DNA of 64,000 bases from Microbacterium sp. UFMG61 (GCF_015354505.1 NZ_JACAFP010000011.1:24761-88760); one strand, 5' to 3'; counted from the stretch's first letter, positions 8,079-16,800 are shown. Numbers and translations: made by a program. Notes: a model not told the origin generated them from the letters alone.

Positions 8079-9170
8079 TCAGCTCGCGTCGGCGCGCGCG
8101 ACCTCGAGAGACGGGTAGTCGGTGTACCCCTCGGCGGTGCGGCCGTAGAACAGCGCGGGGCGCGGCTCGTTGAGCTCGGCATCCTCGCGCCAGCGCGCGA
8201 CCAGGTCGGGGTTCGCGATCGCAGGCCGGCCAGCGGCGACGGCATCCGCCCATCCTTCCGCCACGAGGGTCTCGGCCTCATCACGGGTCGTGGATGCGGC
8301 GAAGCCCGAGTTGATGATCAGCGGCGCACCGAGGGTGCGGCGGATGCGCTGCACGAGCTCACTCGTCGGTGCGGCGTTCAGTACGTCGACGAACGCGAGG
8401 CCGAGCGGAGAAAGGCCCTCGGCGACGGCGAGGTAGGTGGCGAGCGCGTCGGCGTCGTCTTCTTCGAGCACGCCCTGGATGTTGTGCTGCGGCGAGAGAC
8501 GGATGCCGGTGCGGTCGGCGCCGACGGCTTCGGCGACGGCGGCCGTGACCTCGATCGCGAAGCGGGCGCGGTTCTCGGGCGATCCGCCGTACTGGTCGTC
8601 TCGGATGTTCGACACCGGCGAGAGGAACTCCTGCACGAGGTAGCCGTTGGCGCCGTGCACCTCGACGCCGTCGAGTCCGGCAGCGATCGCGTTGCGCGCC
8701 GCCTGCACGAACTGCTCCACGACCTCGGGGATCTCCTCGAGGGTCAGCGCGTGCGCGACCGGCATGGCGGCCTTGCCCTCGGGCGTGTGGGTCTCACCGG
8801 GCGCGGCGAGCGCGCTCGGTGCGACGACGCGCGACTGACCCGAGATCGCCGGATGCGAGACGCGGCCGCCGTGCATCAGCTGCATGACGATCGTGCCGCC
8901 CGCCTCGTGCACGGCATCCGCGATGCGGCGCCATCCCTCGATCTGCTCGGGCGTGACGATGCCCGGCTGTCCGGAGTACGACTTGCCCTCGGCCGCGGGC
9001 CACGTGCCCTCGGTGATGATGAGCCCGAATCCTGCGCGCTGGCGGTAGTACTCGACCATCGTCTCGGTGGGCACGCCCGCATCATCGGCGCGGGTGCGGG
9101 TCAGCGGCGCCATGACGACGCGGGTGGACAGCGGAAGGGCGCCGAAGGCGGCGGGCTCGTAAAGACTCAC
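8079..9170 (-). CDS. alkene reductase, Old Yellow Enzyme family
   Basis: FMN-dependent, NAD(P)H-using reductase of activated C=C bonds (enones, nitro compounds), soluble, about 363 residues, close to the usual length. The N-terminal MAPLTRTRA loop, the HGAN substrate-binding His/Asn pair (VEVHGANGYLVQEF), the conserved QYGGSPENR segment and the C-terminal phosphate-binding region (INSGF...AAGRP) are all present. The start is taken as GTG 9170 because the encoded MSLYEPAAFG matches the family N-terminus, although the ribosome site is weak; a TTG at 9182 is an alternative. A MarR gene ends 40 bases upstream on the same strand and probably controls it in response to electrophiles or quinones. 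Confidence 0.92.
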   Translation of the reverse strand: MSLYEPAAFGALPLSTRVVMAPLTRTRADDAGVPTETMVEYYRQRAGFGLIITEGTWPAAEGKSYSGQPGIVTPEQIEGWRRIADAVHEAGGTIVMQLMHGGRVSHPAISGQSRVVAPSALAAPGETHTPEGKAAMPVAHALTLEEIPEVVEQFVQAARNAIAAGLDGVEVHGANGYLVQEFLSPVSNIRDDQYGGSPENRARFAIEVTAAVAEAVGADRTGIRLSPQHNIQGVLEEDDADALATYLAVAEGLSPLGLAFVDVLNAAPTSELVQRIRRTLGAPLIINSGFAASTTRDEAETLVAEGWADAVAAGRPAIANPDLVARWREDAELNEPRPALFYGRTAEGYTDYPSLEVARADAS

Positions 9171-9210
9171 AGTGAGGGACAAGGCCCACCGCTCGCCGGG
9201 TATTCCCCGA

Positions 9211-9726
9211 TCAGGATGCCGGGCTGTCGCCCTCTGCGGCCTGCGATCCCTCGGCGGTGGCTGCTGCGGGCGCCACCGGGACCTCGCCGCCCAGGTCGGA
9301 GAGAAGGCGCGTGAAGTGGTCGAGATCCTCGGCCGACCAGCGGCGCAGCTTCTGCCCCAGGCGTGCCTCGTAGCGTGACCGCGCGACCGCGACGCGCTCC
9401 TGCGCGAGCTCGGTGGCCACGAGCACACGGGCCCGACGGTCGTCGGGATCCCGGACGCTCTCGACCAGGCCCAACTGTTCGAGCTGGCGCACCTGACGAC
9501 TGACGGCCGACTTGTCGGTCTGCAGCCGCTCGATGATCGCACCGGCCGAGGTGGCCTTGCCCGTGGCGATCGAGGTCAGCACCTGGTAGCCGAGCGGCTG
9601 CAGGTCGGGATGCACGGTGATCGCCGCCTCGCGCCAGCTCACGCGGATGCGGGCGAAGAGCCGGCCGAGCTCGTGCTCCACGCGGGAGACGGCCTCATCG
9701 AGGTCGGCGCTGTCGGAGGCACTCAT
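9211..9726 (-). CDS. MarR family transcriptional regulator
   Basis: 171-residue winged-helix repressor of the MarR type: dimerisation helices at the N-terminus, recognition region around TDKSAVSRQVRQLEQLG (about residues 70-86), wing with DPDDRRARV, and a Pro/Ala-rich C-terminal tail of about 25 residues not needed for the fold. It is first in a two-gene unit with the ene-reductase and shares clear similarity with the next MarR gene upstream (same LDKS/MDKS-VSRQVR-LE-LGL core), suggesting an old duplication. A long perfect inverted repeat sits 30-90 bases upstream of its start and may be involved in its control. Confidence 0.9.
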   Translation of the reverse strand: MSASDSADLDEAVSRVEHELGRLFARIRVSWREAAITVHPDLQPLGYQVLTSIATGKATSAGAIIERLQTDKSAVSRQVRQLEQLGLVESVRDPDDRRARVLVATELAQERVAVARSRYEARLGQKLRRWSAEDLDHFTRLLSDLGGEVPVAPAAATAEGSQAAEGDSPAS

Positions 9727-9756
9727 GCTCGCCAGCTTACGGCGTGGTCAGATCCG

Positions 9757-9815
9757 TTCGAATCGCTCACTGTGCAGTTCCGGCGGGCGAGAATCTGCAA
9801 AGTGAGCGATTCGAA
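9757..9815. repeat. 15-base perfect inverted repeat between two MarR genes
   Basis: TTCGAATCGCTCACT at 9757-9771 and its exact complement AGTGAGCGATTCGAA at 9801-9815, separated by 29 bases. It lies between the stop of the upstream MarR gene (9834) and the start of the downstream one (9726), both on the minus strand. No U-run follows. It could be an mRNA hairpin ending the exporter operon or a pair of regulator half-sites 44 bases apart. Confidence 0.85.
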
Positions 9816-9833
9816 ACAGGGGACGGGGCACGG

Positions 9834-10289
9834 TCAGACCTCCGACAGCAGCCGGAAGACCTTCGACGCGGCGTGGATCTCGTCGGGGGTCAGCTCGGCG
9901 AGGACCGACCTCAGGCGCAGACCGTGGTCCTGCCGCAGCTCGGCGAGCGCGGCCTGGGCGGCCGGCGTCGCCGTGAGCACCCGCAGGCGACCGTCGCGCT
10001 CGTCGGGCCGCGACTCGATGAGGCCCAGCTCCTCGAGCATCCGCACCTGCCGGCTGATGACCGACTTGTCCATCTCGAACCGCTCGGCCAGCTCATGCGC
10101 GTTGGCGGTGCCCGCCCGTTCGATGAAGGTCAGCAGCTTGTAGCCGCCGACCTGCAGATCGGGGGCGATGCGGGCCGCCGACTCCCTCCAGAGCGTCCGA
10201 GTCCTCGCGAAGATGAGGTTCAGATGACCCTGGAGGTCGCCGATCGCGTCCTCGAGGTCCGGCGCCGTGACGGCCTCCGTGGCGACCAT
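9834..10289 (-). CDS. MarR family transcriptional regulator
   Basis: 151-residue winged-helix regulator with the recognition helix at MDKSVISRQVRMLEELG and a wing with DERDGRLRV. The start ATG 10289 lies one base after the exporter stop (10291), and an upstream in-frame start would overlap the exporter, so 10289 is preferred. As the second gene of the exporter operon it most likely represses that operon, releasing it when a drug or phenolic ligand binds. Three similar 16-base palindromes upstream of the exporter gene are the obvious candidate operators. It resembles the neighbouring MarR gene. Confidence 0.9.
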   Translation of the reverse strand: MVATEAVTAPDLEDAIGDLQGHLNLIFARTRTLWRESAARIAPDLQVGGYKLLTFIERAGTANAHELAERFEMDKSVISRQVRMLEELGLIESRPDERDGRLRVLTATPAAQAALAELRQDHGLRLRSVLAELTPDEIHAASKVFRLLSEV

Positions 10290-10290
10290 G

Positions 10291-12012
10291 TCAGCCCCTC
10301 GGCTCCCGGCCCTCGCGCTCGGCTTCACGCTCGAGCACGGTCACCGAACCGGTCGCCGTGGCGGCACCTGACGTGCGGATCGTTCCGGTCGAGAGGTTCG
10401 CACCGACCTCGGCCCCGGCGACGTCGATCGCCGAGTCCTCGGCCTGATCGCGCAGCTGCTCGGCGGCGTTCTTGGTCGACAGCGGCTTGTTCTTGATGAA
10501 GGCGATCGCGATGACCGAGATCACGGCGAGGGGGATCGCGATGATGAACGAATCGGCGATGCCGTGCCCGTAGGCGCTCTCGACGATCGCGCGGATCGTG
10601 TCGGGCAGCTGCGTGACCTTCGGCACGTCGCCCGAGGCGAGGTGCGTGAGGGCGTCGACCTCGTCGGGGGTGGTCGGCGTGAAGCCCTTGAGCGCGTCGG
10701 TCATGTAGTTCGCGACGCTCGTCGACAGCATGGCTCCCATGACGGTGACGCCGATGGTGCCGGCGATCGTGCGGAAGAAGTTGACGTTCGACGAGGCCGC
10801 GCCGAGCTGCTGCGGGGCGGTGTCGTTCTGCACGATGAGGGTCAGGTTCTGCATCACCATGCCGAGACCGGCACCGAGCACGAACATGTAGACCGCCACC
10901 AGCGGGAACGGGGTGTCGTAGCGCAGCGTCGCCATAAGCGAGACGCCGACCGTGGTGAGGACGGAACCCGTGACCATCCAGCCCTTCCACTTGCCGAAGC
11001 GGCTGACGAGCTGGCCGATGATGATCGACGCGCCCATCTGACCGATGATCATCGGGATGGTCATGAGACCCGACTCGGTCGGCGTGGCGCCGCGGGCGAG
11101 CTGGAAGTACTGCGCGAGGAACACCGAGGTGGCGAACATCGAGACGCCGATCGCGATGGACGCGATGACCGACAGGGTGAAGGTGCGGTTGCGGAACAGC
11201 GACATCGGGACGATCGGTTCCTTGACGAAGAACTCGACCGTGATGAACGCGGCGATCGCGACACCGGCGATGACGGCGAGCATGATGCTCGTCGACGAGT
11301 CCCAGTCGAACTGGCTGCCACCCATCGAGACCCAGATCAGCAGGGTCGAGACGCCGACGGCGAGGAGCACGATGCCGAAGTAGTCGATCGAGACCTTGCT
11401 GTCGCGCTGCGGCTTCGGCAGGTGCAGCGTGAACTGCAGCAGCACGAGGGCGAGCAGGGCGAAGGGAACGCCGACGAAGAAGTTGGAGCGCCAGCCCCAG
11501 ACGTCGGTGAGGAGGCCGCCGAGCAGCGGGCCGCCGATCGTGCCGAGCGCCATGATGCCGCCGACGACGCCCATGTACTTGCCGCGCTCACGCGGCGAGA
11601 TGATGAGCGCGACCGCGATCATGACGAGCGACATCAGACCGCCGACGCCGATGCCCTGGATCACGCGGACGGCGATGAGCATGTTCGTGTCGGTCGAGAA
11701 GCCGGCGATCACCGTGCCGACGGTGAAGAGGATGAGCGAGATCTGCACGAGGATCTTGCGGTCGACGAGGTCGGCCAGCTTGCCCCAGATCGGAGTGGAG
11801 ACGGCGGTCGCCAGAAGGCTCGCGGTGATGACCCAGGTGTACTGGGACTGCGTGCCGCCGAGGTCGGCGATGATGACCGGCATCGAGGTCGACACCACGG
11901 TGCCCGAGAGCACGGCGACGAACATGCCGACGACGAGACCGGAGATCGCGGTGAAGACCTCGCGCGGAGACCGAGTCGCCTCGGGCGCGGAGGATGAGGG
12001 AATAGCTGTCAC
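10291..12012 (-). CDS. DHA2-type multidrug exporter (MFS)
   Basis: Proton-coupled drug efflux pump of the 14-helix DHA2 group (573 residues), in the cytoplasmic membrane. Motif A is seen as GKLADLVDRKILVQ after the second helix, motif C-like glycine-rich sequence as GGIMALGTIGGPLLGG in helix 5, and the C-terminal cytoplasmic tail is long and polar. GTG 12012 is chosen because AGGAG sits ten bases upstream; the longer frame to 12096 would run through the operator region. It is co-transcribed with the MarR gene one base downstream, and the arrangement suggests substrate-induced expression. The exported drug cannot be read from sequence. Confidence 0.92.
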   Translation of the reverse strand: MTAIPSSSAPEATRSPREVFTAISGLVVGMFVAVLSGTVVSTSMPVIIADLGGTQSQYTWVITASLLATAVSTPIWGKLADLVDRKILVQISLILFTVGTVIAGFSTDTNMLIAVRVIQGIGVGGLMSLVMIAVALIISPRERGKYMGVVGGIMALGTIGGPLLGGLLTDVWGWRSNFFVGVPFALLALVLLQFTLHLPKPQRDSKVSIDYFGIVLLAVGVSTLLIWVSMGGSQFDWDSSTSIMLAVIAGVAIAAFITVEFFVKEPIVPMSLFRNRTFTLSVIASIAIGVSMFATSVFLAQYFQLARGATPTESGLMTIPMIIGQMGASIIIGQLVSRFGKWKGWMVTGSVLTTVGVSLMATLRYDTPFPLVAVYMFVLGAGLGMVMQNLTLIVQNDTAPQQLGAASSNVNFFRTIAGTIGVTVMGAMLSTSVANYMTDALKGFTPTTPDEVDALTHLASGDVPKVTQLPDTIRAIVESAYGHGIADSFIIAIPLAVISVIAIAFIKNKPLSTKNAAEQLRDQAEDSAIDVAGAEVGANLSTGTIRTSGAATATGSVTVLEREAEREGREPRG

Positions 12013-12036
12013 AGTGGTGAGACTCCTGTGTAGAAA

Positions 12037-12097
12037 GTTGATTGGTGTCAACCATATCTTGATCGTTGATCTAGTGCAACTGTCGATGCGGGTCAAC
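12037..12097. promoter_or_regulatory. three MarR-type operator boxes
   Basis: Three 16-base palindromic boxes precede the exporter-MarR operon: GTTGATTGGTGTCAAC (12037-12052), GTTGATCTAGTGCAAC (12065-12080) and GTCGATGCGGGTCAAC (12082-12097). The shared pattern is GTTGA-N6-TCAAC. They are 28 and 17 bases apart, lie 25-85 bases upstream of the GTG start, and form the AT-richest part of the gap to dinB. Confidence 0.72.
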
Positions 12098-12170
12098 TAT
12101 TCCCGGATCGCGCCTGGAGCCGTGATGTCGGTGGCTCGTGCGACGATCTGCCCGTCGAGAGGAGCTCAGG

Positions 12171-13367
12171 ATGCGGGGCGAGGCCACCGTGCTGCATGCC
12201 GATCTCGACGCGTTCTACGCCTCGGTCGAGCAGCGCGATGCCCCCGAGCTGCGCGGCAGACCGGTGATCGTCGGCGGCGGGGTCGTGCTCGCCGCGAGCT
12301 ACGAGGCCAAGGCCCGCGGAGTGCGCACCGCGATGGGCGGCCGTCAGGCGATGCAGCTCTGCCCCGAGGCGACGGTCGTACCGCCGCGGATGGATGCCTA
12401 CAGCGCGGCCAGCAGAGACGTGTTCGCGATCTTCCGCGACACCACTCCGCTCGTCGAGGGCCTGTCGATCGATGAGGCGTTCCTCGAGGTCGGCGGCCTG
12501 CGCCGCATCGCCGGCACCCCCGAAGCCGTCGCCGCCGCGCTGCGCGAGCGGGTGCGCGTCGAGGTGGGACTCGCGATCTCGGTCGGGGTCGCCCGCACGA
12601 AGTTCCTCGCCAAGGTCGCGAGCGCGGTGAGCAAACCCGACGGCCTGCTCGTCGTCGACCCCGATCGCGAAGAGCAGTTCCTGCACCCGCTGCCGGTCGA
12701 GCGGCTCTGGGGCGTGGGCGCGGTCACCGCAGAGAAACTGCACCGGCTGGGCATCCACACGGTCGGGCAGCTCGCCGAGCTCGAGGCGGCGACAGCCGAG
12801 AGACTGCTCGGCTCGGCGACCGGCGGGCACCTGCACGCGCTCGCCCGGTTGCGCGATCCACGACCGGTCGACACGACCCGACGCCGCGGATCGATCGGTT
12901 CGCAGCGCGCGCTCGGCACCGGCCCCCGATCGGCCGAGGAGCTCGACCTGATCCTCACGCAGATCGTCGACCGCCTCGCCCGCCGCCTCCGCGACGGCGA
13001 GCGCACCTGCCGCACGGTCGTGCTGCGCCTGCGCTTCGGCGACTACACGAAAGCCACCCGCTCGCGCACCGCCGGGCTCGCCACCGTGCGCACGGCGACC
13101 CTGCTCACGATGGCCCGCACCCTGCTGACCGCCGCGATGCCCCAGATCGAGGCGAGGGGGGTGACCCTCATCGGCGTCTCACTCACCCAGCTCGATCGCG
13201 CGACGCACCTGCAGCCCGAGCTGCCGATCGACTGGGGCGACGGCGAGCGCATCGACACGGCGCTCGACGCGATCCGCGACCGCTTCGGCGCGCAGTCGCT
13301 GGGGCGCGCGACTCAGATCGGGCGCGACCCCGGCTGGTCGACGCCGGTGCTTCCCGAGCACGAGTGA
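12171..13367 (+). CDS. dinB: DNA polymerase IV (Y family)
   Basis: Error-prone translesion polymerase, 398 residues, cytosolic. Catalytic acids are in place: Asp11 in LHADLDAFYASVE and Asp101-Glu102 in SIDEAFLEV. The steric-gate and finger region (SYEAKARGVRTAMG) and the little-finger domain (about residues 240-350) are present. A beta-clamp-binding sequence is probably the short tail near the C-terminus (QLDRATHLQPELPI is the best hydrophobic candidate). ATG 12171 follows GAGAGGAG. It faces away from the exporter operon and ends four bases from the convergent MarR stop. I see no clear SOS (LexA) box in the upstream 150 bases, so regulation is unclear. Confidence 0.93.
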   Translation: MRGEATVLHADLDAFYASVEQRDAPELRGRPVIVGGGVVLAASYEAKARGVRTAMGGRQAMQLCPEATVVPPRMDAYSAASRDVFAIFRDTTPLVEGLSIDEAFLEVGGLRRIAGTPEAVAAALRERVRVEVGLAISVGVARTKFLAKVASAVSKPDGLLVVDPDREEQFLHPLPVERLWGVGAVTAEKLHRLGIHTVGQLAELEAATAERLLGSATGGHLHALARLRDPRPVDTTRRRGSIGSQRALGTGPRSAEELDLILTQIVDRLARRLRDGERTCRTVVLRLRFGDYTKATRSRTAGLATVRTATLLTMARTLLTAAMPQIEARGVTLIGVSLTQLDRATHLQPELPIDWGDGERIDTALDAIRDRFGAQSLGRATQIGRDPGWSTPVLPEHE

Positions 13368-13371
13368 GCGC

Positions 13372-13827
13372 TCACTCGCCGCGGGGATCCTCCCCGATGG
13401 CTCGCGCAAGGCGCGACAGCGCGTCGGAGATCGACACGACTTCGCGCACGAGATCGGCGGATGCCGTGCGCAGCCGCTCCGAGCGATGAGCGCGCACCAC
13501 CGCGACATCTCGACGCGCCTCCTCTGTCAGGGTGAACCCCGCGCCCCGTCCGTCCGCGGCGGGGGCCCGCACGAGCAGGGATTCCCGCTCGAGGGCGTGC
13601 AGCGTGGCACTGACATTGCTGCGCTGCAGGTCGATGCTCCGAGCGATCTGCGTCGCCGTGACCCCGGGAGTCACCGCGACCTCGTGCAGCACGAGGATCT
13701 CGCGCGGGGTCAGTCGACGCCTGCCGGGAAGTTCGAGGCCGCGCGGCTCGATGCGGTTGGCGATCGAGATCACGGCATCGGCGAACCGCTCGAGTTCCGC
13801 ATCCGGAATTAGCGTCGAGGCATCCAT
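13372..13827 (-). CDS. MarR family transcriptional regulator
   Basis: 151-residue MarR-type winged helix (recognition helix QRSNVSATLHALERESLL, wing with AADGRGAGF). It is divergent from the DHA2 exporter at 14000 and most likely represses it and itself. No ribosome-binding site precedes ATG 13827; instead an AT-rich element with a GTAT...ATAC palindrome starts five bases upstream. This suggests a leaderless mRNA whose -10 region overlaps the operator, so the repressor would shut its own promoter directly. Confidence 0.9.
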   Translation of the reverse strand: MDASTLIPDAELERFADAVISIANRIEPRGLELPGRRRLTPREILVLHEVAVTPGVTATQIARSIDLQRSNVSATLHALERESLLVRAPAADGRGAGFTLTEEARRDVAVVRAHRSERLRTASADLVREVVSISDALSRLARAIGEDPRGE

Positions 13828-13831
13828 TTGT

Positions 13832-13845
13832 GTATTATTTCATAC
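13832..13845. promoter_or_regulatory. AT-rich palindrome at the MarR start
   Basis: GTATTATTTCATAC, with 4-base perfect outer arms and 10 of 14 positions symmetric, lies five bases before the MarR start codon in an otherwise GC-rich gap (13828-13999) shared with the divergent exporter. Its position and composition fit an overlapping -10 element and operator. Confidence 0.55.
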
Positions 13846-13999
13846 GCTTCTGAGGGAGCGCGACCGGCACGAGGGCCGACCGCGCTCGTGTAGCCGTCGT
13901 CGCTGCCACCCAGGTCCTCCGGGCACCCGACGGCGCTCCTCGCGAAGCTCTGTGCTCGTCGCGCCCTGCATCCGACCGACCGACGAAAGCACTCATCTC

Positions 14000-15553
14000 A
14001 TGACCTCCACCGCCGCATTCACGGCACCGCAGCGCAAGGCCCTGCGCGGGCATCCGATCGCCACCCTCATCGCCGTCTCACTCGGCCTGTTCATGGTGGG
14101 CCTCGATGCCACCGTCGTCTCGATCGCGAATCCCGCGATCGCCGCCTCGCTCGGCACCTCGTTCACCCAGCTGCAGTGGATCACCCACGCGTACCTGCTC
14201 GGCCTGGCCGTGTGCCTGATCGTCGGCGGCACGCTCGGCGACCGCTTCGGCCGCCGCCGCGTCTACATCGTCGCGGTGATCGCGTTCGCCGTCACCTCCG
14301 TCGCGATCGGCCTCGTCGGCAGCGCCGCAGGTGTGATCGCGTTCCGCGCCCTGCAGGGCGTCAGCGCCGCGCTGCTCATGCCGCAGACCCTGTCGATCCT
14401 GCGCGCGACCTTCCCCCGCGAGAAGTTCGGCATGGCGGTCGGCATCTGGGGCGGGGTCTCGTCGGTGGCGATCGCCGCCGGCCCGATCGTGGGAGGCGCG
14501 CTCGTGGCCACCCTCGGCTGGGAGTCGATCTTCTTCATCAACGCGCCCATCGCCGTGATCACGGTGATCGTCACCGCACTCGTGGTGCGCGAATCGACCG
14601 CGGGCAGCTCCACGGTGCGCTTCGACGTACCCGGAGTCATCCTGCTCGCCATCGGGCTGGCCGGCGTCGTGCTCGCGATCGTGCAGTCCGAGGATTGGGG
14701 CTGGGGCGACGCGCGCACCCTGCTCGTGCTGGGTGGCGCACTGGTGGTGCTCGCCGTGTTCGTGCTGGTCGAGCTGCGCAGCGCCCACCCGCTGCTGCCG
14801 ATGTCGCTCTTCCGCGAGCCGGGCTTCTCGATCGGCGGACTCGCCGTCGGCGCGAACTTCTTCGCGCTGCTCGGCGTGACGTTCTTCCTGAGCCTCTTCC
14901 TGATGAACCTGCGCGGGGTCGAAGGCGTCGTGGCGGGCATCATGCTGCTGCCGCTGTCGGCCGTGTCGATCATCGCCTCGCCCATCGGCGCCGTGCTCGT
15001 CAGCCGCCTCGGCACGCGGGTGACCATGACCGTCGGACTCGCGCTCGTGGCCGTGTCGCTCGTGGCGCTCACGCCGATCGGCGTCGACACTCCGTACATC
15101 GCGATGGCGATCCCCTTCGTCGCGCTCGCGCTCGGCGTGGGCCTCACCATGACGGCAGGCGCGGATGCCGTGGTCGGCAGCGCCCCCGTGCATCTCGCCG
15201 GTGTCGCCGGCGGGTTCCAGGCCACGATGCTGCAGCTGGGCGGCGCGCTCGGCACCGCCGTGTTCGCCTCGGTCGTCGGAGCCGGCAGCGCACGGGGCGC
15301 CGCCGACCTCGACCTCACCGCCGCGCTGACCGACGAGCTCGCCCAGGGAATCGTGCCCGCGGGTCTCGGCGGCGAGGCCACCGCCGTCGCCCAGGATGCG
15401 TTCCTGTCAGGACTCCACTCGGCGATGCTCGTCGGCGCGGGCGTCACCGCGGTGGTCGCGGTGCTCGCCGCGGTGCTGTTGCGCACCGCGCGCCGCCACA
15501 CCGCGCAGCAGGTCGTCGTCGAGACCGTCGAAGGGTCGGTCGGGTCGCACTGA
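14000..15553 (+). CDS. DHA2-type multidrug exporter (MFS)
   Basis: 517-residue 14-helix proton-driven exporter in the cytoplasmic membrane. Helix 1 contains the family signature LDATVVSIANPAIA, the loop after helix 2 has motif A (GGTLGDRFGRRRVY), and helix 5 carries the antiporter glycine pattern (GGVSSVAIAAGPIVGG). ATG 14000 gives the standard N-terminus; the open frame upstream to 13532 runs through the divergent MarR gene and is not coding. The divergent MarR regulator at 13827 is the likely controller. It ends 7 bases before a perfect hairpin terminator. Confidence 0.92.
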   Translation: MTSTAAFTAPQRKALRGHPIATLIAVSLGLFMVGLDATVVSIANPAIAASLGTSFTQLQWITHAYLLGLAVCLIVGGTLGDRFGRRRVYIVAVIAFAVTSVAIGLVGSAAGVIAFRALQGVSAALLMPQTLSILRATFPREKFGMAVGIWGGVSSVAIAAGPIVGGALVATLGWESIFFINAPIAVITVIVTALVVRESTAGSSTVRFDVPGVILLAIGLAGVVLAIVQSEDWGWGDARTLLVLGGALVVLAVFVLVELRSAHPLLPMSLFREPGFSIGGLAVGANFFALLGVTFFLSLFLMNLRGVEGVVAGIMLLPLSAVSIIASPIGAVLVSRLGTRVTMTVGLALVAVSLVALTPIGVDTPYIAMAIPFVALALGVGLTMTAGADAVVGSAPVHLAGVAGGFQATMLQLGGALGTAVFASVVGAGSARGAADLDLTAALTDELAQGIVPAGLGGEATAVAQDAFLSGLHSAMLVGAGVTAVVAVLAAVLLRTARRHTAQQVVVETVEGSVGSH

Positions 15554-15559
15554 TCATGC

Positions 15560-15587
15560 CGTGGGGATGCTGCATGGCATCCCCACG
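15560..15587. terminator. bidirectional hairpin terminator
   Basis: Perfect 11-base stem, CGTGGGGATGC at 15560-15570 with its complement at 15577-15587 and a 6-base loop, between the convergent exporter (stop 15553) and TetR gene (stop 15612). Confidence 0.8.
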
Positions 15588-15611
15588 CACCGCTCCGGCG
15601 CCTGCGAGCAG

Positions 15612-16208
15612 CTACACGGTGCTCTCGCTGGACCGACCGGCGATCCGATCCACCGCATCCTCGACCTCGGCTGTGCCTCTGGGCTCGTCGTCGAGGGCGC
15701 GGTGGATCGACACGCCCTCTATCATCGCGTCGAGCAGCTTCGCCGTCTCCGGATCGAAGTGCCGCTCGAGGGCCGCGCGGCTGCGTCGCATCCAGGCCGT
15801 CGTCAACGCCCGGTACGAGGGCTCGCGGGCAGCGAGCGTATAGAGCTCATGCGACAGCACGAGTTCGCTCCTGCCGCGCGCCACGTCGTCGAGGATGATC
15901 GCGACGACCGCGGCTCGGGCTGACGACGGATCGGATGCCGCGGCCATGCGCTCCTCGAATCGCGAGCTCACCGTGGTGGCGAACCTCGTGAAAGCCTCGT
16001 GCAGCAGTTCGTCGATCCCCGCGAAGTGATAGGTCATCGACCCGAGCGGCACTCCGGCGGCCGCGGCGATGCGACGATGCGACGCGCCGGCCACCCCGGA
16101 CTCGGCGATCACGTCGAGGCACGCGGTGATGATGCGCTCCCGACGCTCCGGGTCGTTCCTGCGACCGCTGCGGGATCCGGTCGCGGACTCAGACGGCATG
16201 CTCGACAC
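15612..16208 (-). CDS. TetR family transcriptional regulator
   Basis: 198-residue TetR-type repressor: N-terminal helix-turn-helix (residues about 25-70, with GASHRRIAAAAGVPLGSMTYHF) and an all-helical ligand domain. GTG 16208 is preferred over ATG 16199 because GAGGAG lies five bases ahead of it. Either way its start overlaps the 3' end of the acetyltransferase gene, so the two are translationally coupled on the minus strand. Its targets are not visible; the neighbouring exporter at 14000-15553 and the acetyltransferase are the nearest candidates. Confidence 0.9.
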   Translation of the reverse strand: MSSMPSESATGSRSGRRNDPERRERIITACLDVIAESGVAGASHRRIAAAAGVPLGSMTYHFAGIDELLHEAFTRFATTVSSRFEERMAAASDPSSARAAVVAIILDDVARGRSELVLSHELYTLAAREPSYRALTTAWMRRSRAALERHFDPETAKLLDAMIEGVSIHRALDDEPRGTAEVEDAVDRIAGRSSESTV

Positions 16209-16800
16209 CGATGCTCCTCACGACACGGGCCGGACTCCCCACCGCGACGACATTCGCGGGGATGTCCTTCGTGACGACCGACCCCGCGCCGATCACGCTG
16301 TTCTCGCCGATCGTGACCCCCGGGCAGACGATCACCCCGCCGCCGAGCCAGACGTTGTCACCGATGGTGATCGGTTCGGCGGCCTCGAGCTTGTCTCGAC
16401 GCATGGTCGGATCGATCGGGTGCGTGGGCGTGAGCAGCTGCACGTTCGGCCCGATCTGGCAGTCGGCGCCGATGGTGATCGCCGCGACGTCGAGCGCCGT
16501 CAGATTGAAGTTCACGAAGGTGCGTGCGCCGATCGAGATGTGGTCGCCGTAGTCGACGTGCAGCGGCGGGCGGATCGCGACGCCCTCCCCCAGATCGCCG
16601 ATGAGGTCTTCGAGCCATCCGCGTGCAGCGGGGTCGCCAGCCAGCGTCTGACGCTGATAGAGATCGGCGAGCCGGGCGGCCCGCGCCGAGCGCCGCTCGA
16701 TCTCGGGGTCGTCGGCGATGTAGAGGTCACCGGCGAGCATCCGCTCCCGGTTCGTGCGGGGGTCGCCTGCGAAGTAGTCCGTCGTGCCGTCGTGCGTCAT
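16189..16800 (-). CDS. maa: sugar O-acetyltransferase, maltose acetyltransferase type
   Basis: 203-residue hexapeptide-repeat acetyltransferase that moves acetyl from acetyl-CoA to sugars (maltose, glucose, galactoside), cytosolic trimer. The N-terminal MAC domain (about residues 5-60, with RERMLAGDLY) precedes a left-handed beta-helix of repeated [LIV]G-x4 units. The catalytic His is in the THPIDPTMR segment (LLTPTHPIDP). ATG 16800 is the start. It is upstream of, and overlaps, the TetR gene, and is divergent from thrE across 83 bases. Confidence 0.9.
   Translation of the reverse strand: MTHDGTTDYFAGDPRTNRERMLAGDLYIADDPEIERRSARAARLADLYQRQTLAGDPAARGWLEDLIGDLGEGVAIRPPLHVDYGDHISIGARTFVNFNLTALDVAAITIGADCQIGPNVQLLTPTHPIDPTMRRDKLEAAEPITIGDNVWLGGGVIVCPGVTIGENSVIGAGSVVTKDIPANVVAVGSPARVVRSIGVEHAV

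Noticed and set aside
10564..11997. 477-codon plus-strand open frame
   Set aside because: It is antisense to the DHA2 exporter and reads as Arg/Asp/His-rich low complexity without any domain.
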